From positions 1 through 5,800 of the forward strand of contig JBDUED010000153.1 of the NCBI GenBank assembly GCA_040002595.1: a stretch of DNA of 5,800 bases, in the 5' to 3' direction. The translations under genes and the position numbers were made by a program. The notes under the pieces are model-generated. The model worked only from the letters and a program-made list of their open reading frames with translations, was not told the DNA's origin and made no database searches. The DNA comes from Dokdonella_A sp040002595 (GTDB lineage: Bacteria > Pseudomonadota > Gammaproteobacteria > Xanthomonadales > Rhodanobacteraceae). Positions 5,287 through 5,800 of the stretch are shown one piece after another. Position 1 is the first letter of the stretch, and each line of letters begins with the position of its first letter.

Positions 5287-5800
5287 TCAACGCTCGAACA
5301 AGGCGATGGATTCGACATGCGCGGTGTGCGGAAACATGTCCATCACCCCGGCGGCCGCGAGACAAAAACCGTGCTTCTGCACCAGGATGCCCGCATCGCG
5401 TGCGAGCGAACCGGGATGGCAGGAGACATAGACGATGCGATTCGTGCCCTTGCGCGGAAGATAGTCGAGCACGGCGGCAGCGCCCGAGCGCGGCGGATCG
5501 AGCAGCAGCTTGTCGTACTGGCGCTGCGCCCACGTTGCTGCCGTTTGATCGGTTGCGAGATCGGCGGCAAAGAATTCTGCGTTGTCGATACCATTGCTTG
5601 CGGCATTCGCGCGCGAGCGGGCAACCAGTGCCGCTTCGCCTTCGACACCTACGACATTGCCTGCGCGGCGTGCGATCGGCAAGGTGAAATTGCCGAGCCC
5701 GCAAAAAAGGTCAAGCACACTGTCGGTGGGTTGAAGATCGAGTAAATCGAGCGTGCGCGCGATCATGCGCCGATTCATGCCGGCATTGACCTGGATGAAA
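5287..5800 (-). CDS. rlmD: 23S rRNA (uracil-1939-C5)-methyltransferase RlmD, C-terminal domain, 5' partial
   Basis: The gene runs off the right edge of the window; 170 complete codons are visible of a protein that has 433 residues in E. coli. The visible part is the SAM-dependent methyltransferase domain: FIQVNAG at the very edge, the SAM-binding loop VLDLFCGLGNFTLP, the acidic strand end VVGVEG, the LLLDPPRSG motif, the catalytic cysteine in VYVSCHPGSL (codon at 5421-5419) and the final MFPHTAHVE, whose Glu is the family's general base. RlmD methylates U1939 of 23S rRNA using SAM. The FIQVN-type entry and FPHT.HVE ending fit RlmD better than the tRNA enzyme TrmA, and RlmC is also less likely, but the N-terminal TRAM and iron-sulfur cysteine region that would confirm it is outside the window. 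A hairpin follows 16 nt after the stop. Confidence 0.92.
   Translation of the reverse strand, partial: FIQVNAGMNRRMIARTLDLLDLQPTDSVLDLFCGLGNFTLPIARRAGNVVGVEGEAALVARSRANAASNGIDNAEFFAADLATDQTAATWAQRQYDKLLLDPPRSGAAAVLDYLPRKGTNRIVYVSCHPGSLARDAGILVQKHGFCLAAAGVMDMFPHTAHVESIALFER

Noticed and set aside
5121..5318. 65-codon open frame on the - strand filling the rlmD-nagZ gap
   Set aside because: It overlaps the end of rlmD, runs through two of the three inverted repeats and part of the third, and resembles no protein I recognise; no ribosome-binding site supports it.

Overview
The window is GC-rich, ordinary chromosomal coding DNA from a gammaproteobacterium. The closest family resemblance I can recall is to Xanthomonadales (Lysobacterales: Xanthomonas, Lysobacter and Rhodanobacter relatives). 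This rests on the NagZ sequence (N-terminus MLIIG, DLSFAPVVDLARGNRAIGERAF, LRGELGFRG), the methylthioinosine phosphorylase with an NWAAG motif, the SCHPGSLARDAG motif of RlmD, and the gene order nagZ-hpt-mtnP. The assignment is from memory of families, not from a search. Coding density is very high: five genes plus one leftward C-terminal fragment's worth of sequence fill nearly all 5.8 kb, with only one gap over 30 nt. No RNA gene, insertion sequence, CRISPR array or phage gene was seen.

Left part, + strand (1-2741). The window opens inside an ABC exporter gene of the fused membrane-plus-ATPase type; only the last membrane segments and the complete ATPase domain are visible. Twenty nt later comes a 579-residue SPINDLY/OGT-like glycosyltransferase (family GT41) with N-terminal TPR-like helical repeats. 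The two probably share a transcript. The glycosyltransferase departs from the OGT consensus at several active-site-region positions.

Middle and right part, - strand (5079 down to 2766). Three genes are packed head to tail: nagZ (cytoplasmic beta-N-acetylglucosaminidase of peptidoglycan recycling), hpt (hypoxanthine/guanine phosphoribosyltransferase) and mtnP (S-methyl-5'-thioinosine phosphorylase). nagZ and hpt are 2 nt apart, and hpt and mtnP overlap by the 4-nt ATGA. The last two form a logical pathway: the phosphorylase releases hypoxanthine from methylthioinosine and the transferase converts hypoxanthine to IMP. mtnP ends 24 nt from the convergent glycosyltransferase gene.

Right edge, - strand (5800 down to 5287). 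This is the C-terminal methyltransferase domain of RlmD, the 23S rRNA m5U1939 methyltransferase; its N-terminus lies outside the window. The 207-nt gap between rlmD and nagZ (5080-5286) is the only sizeable non-coding stretch. It holds three inverted repeats, the strongest being a perfect 9-bp stem with a 4-nt loop, but no convincing promoter.

I did not find a clearly novel system. The items most worth a second look are the divergent GT41 active site with its ABC exporter partner, the hpt-mtnP metabolic coupling, and the hairpin-rich leader of nagZ.
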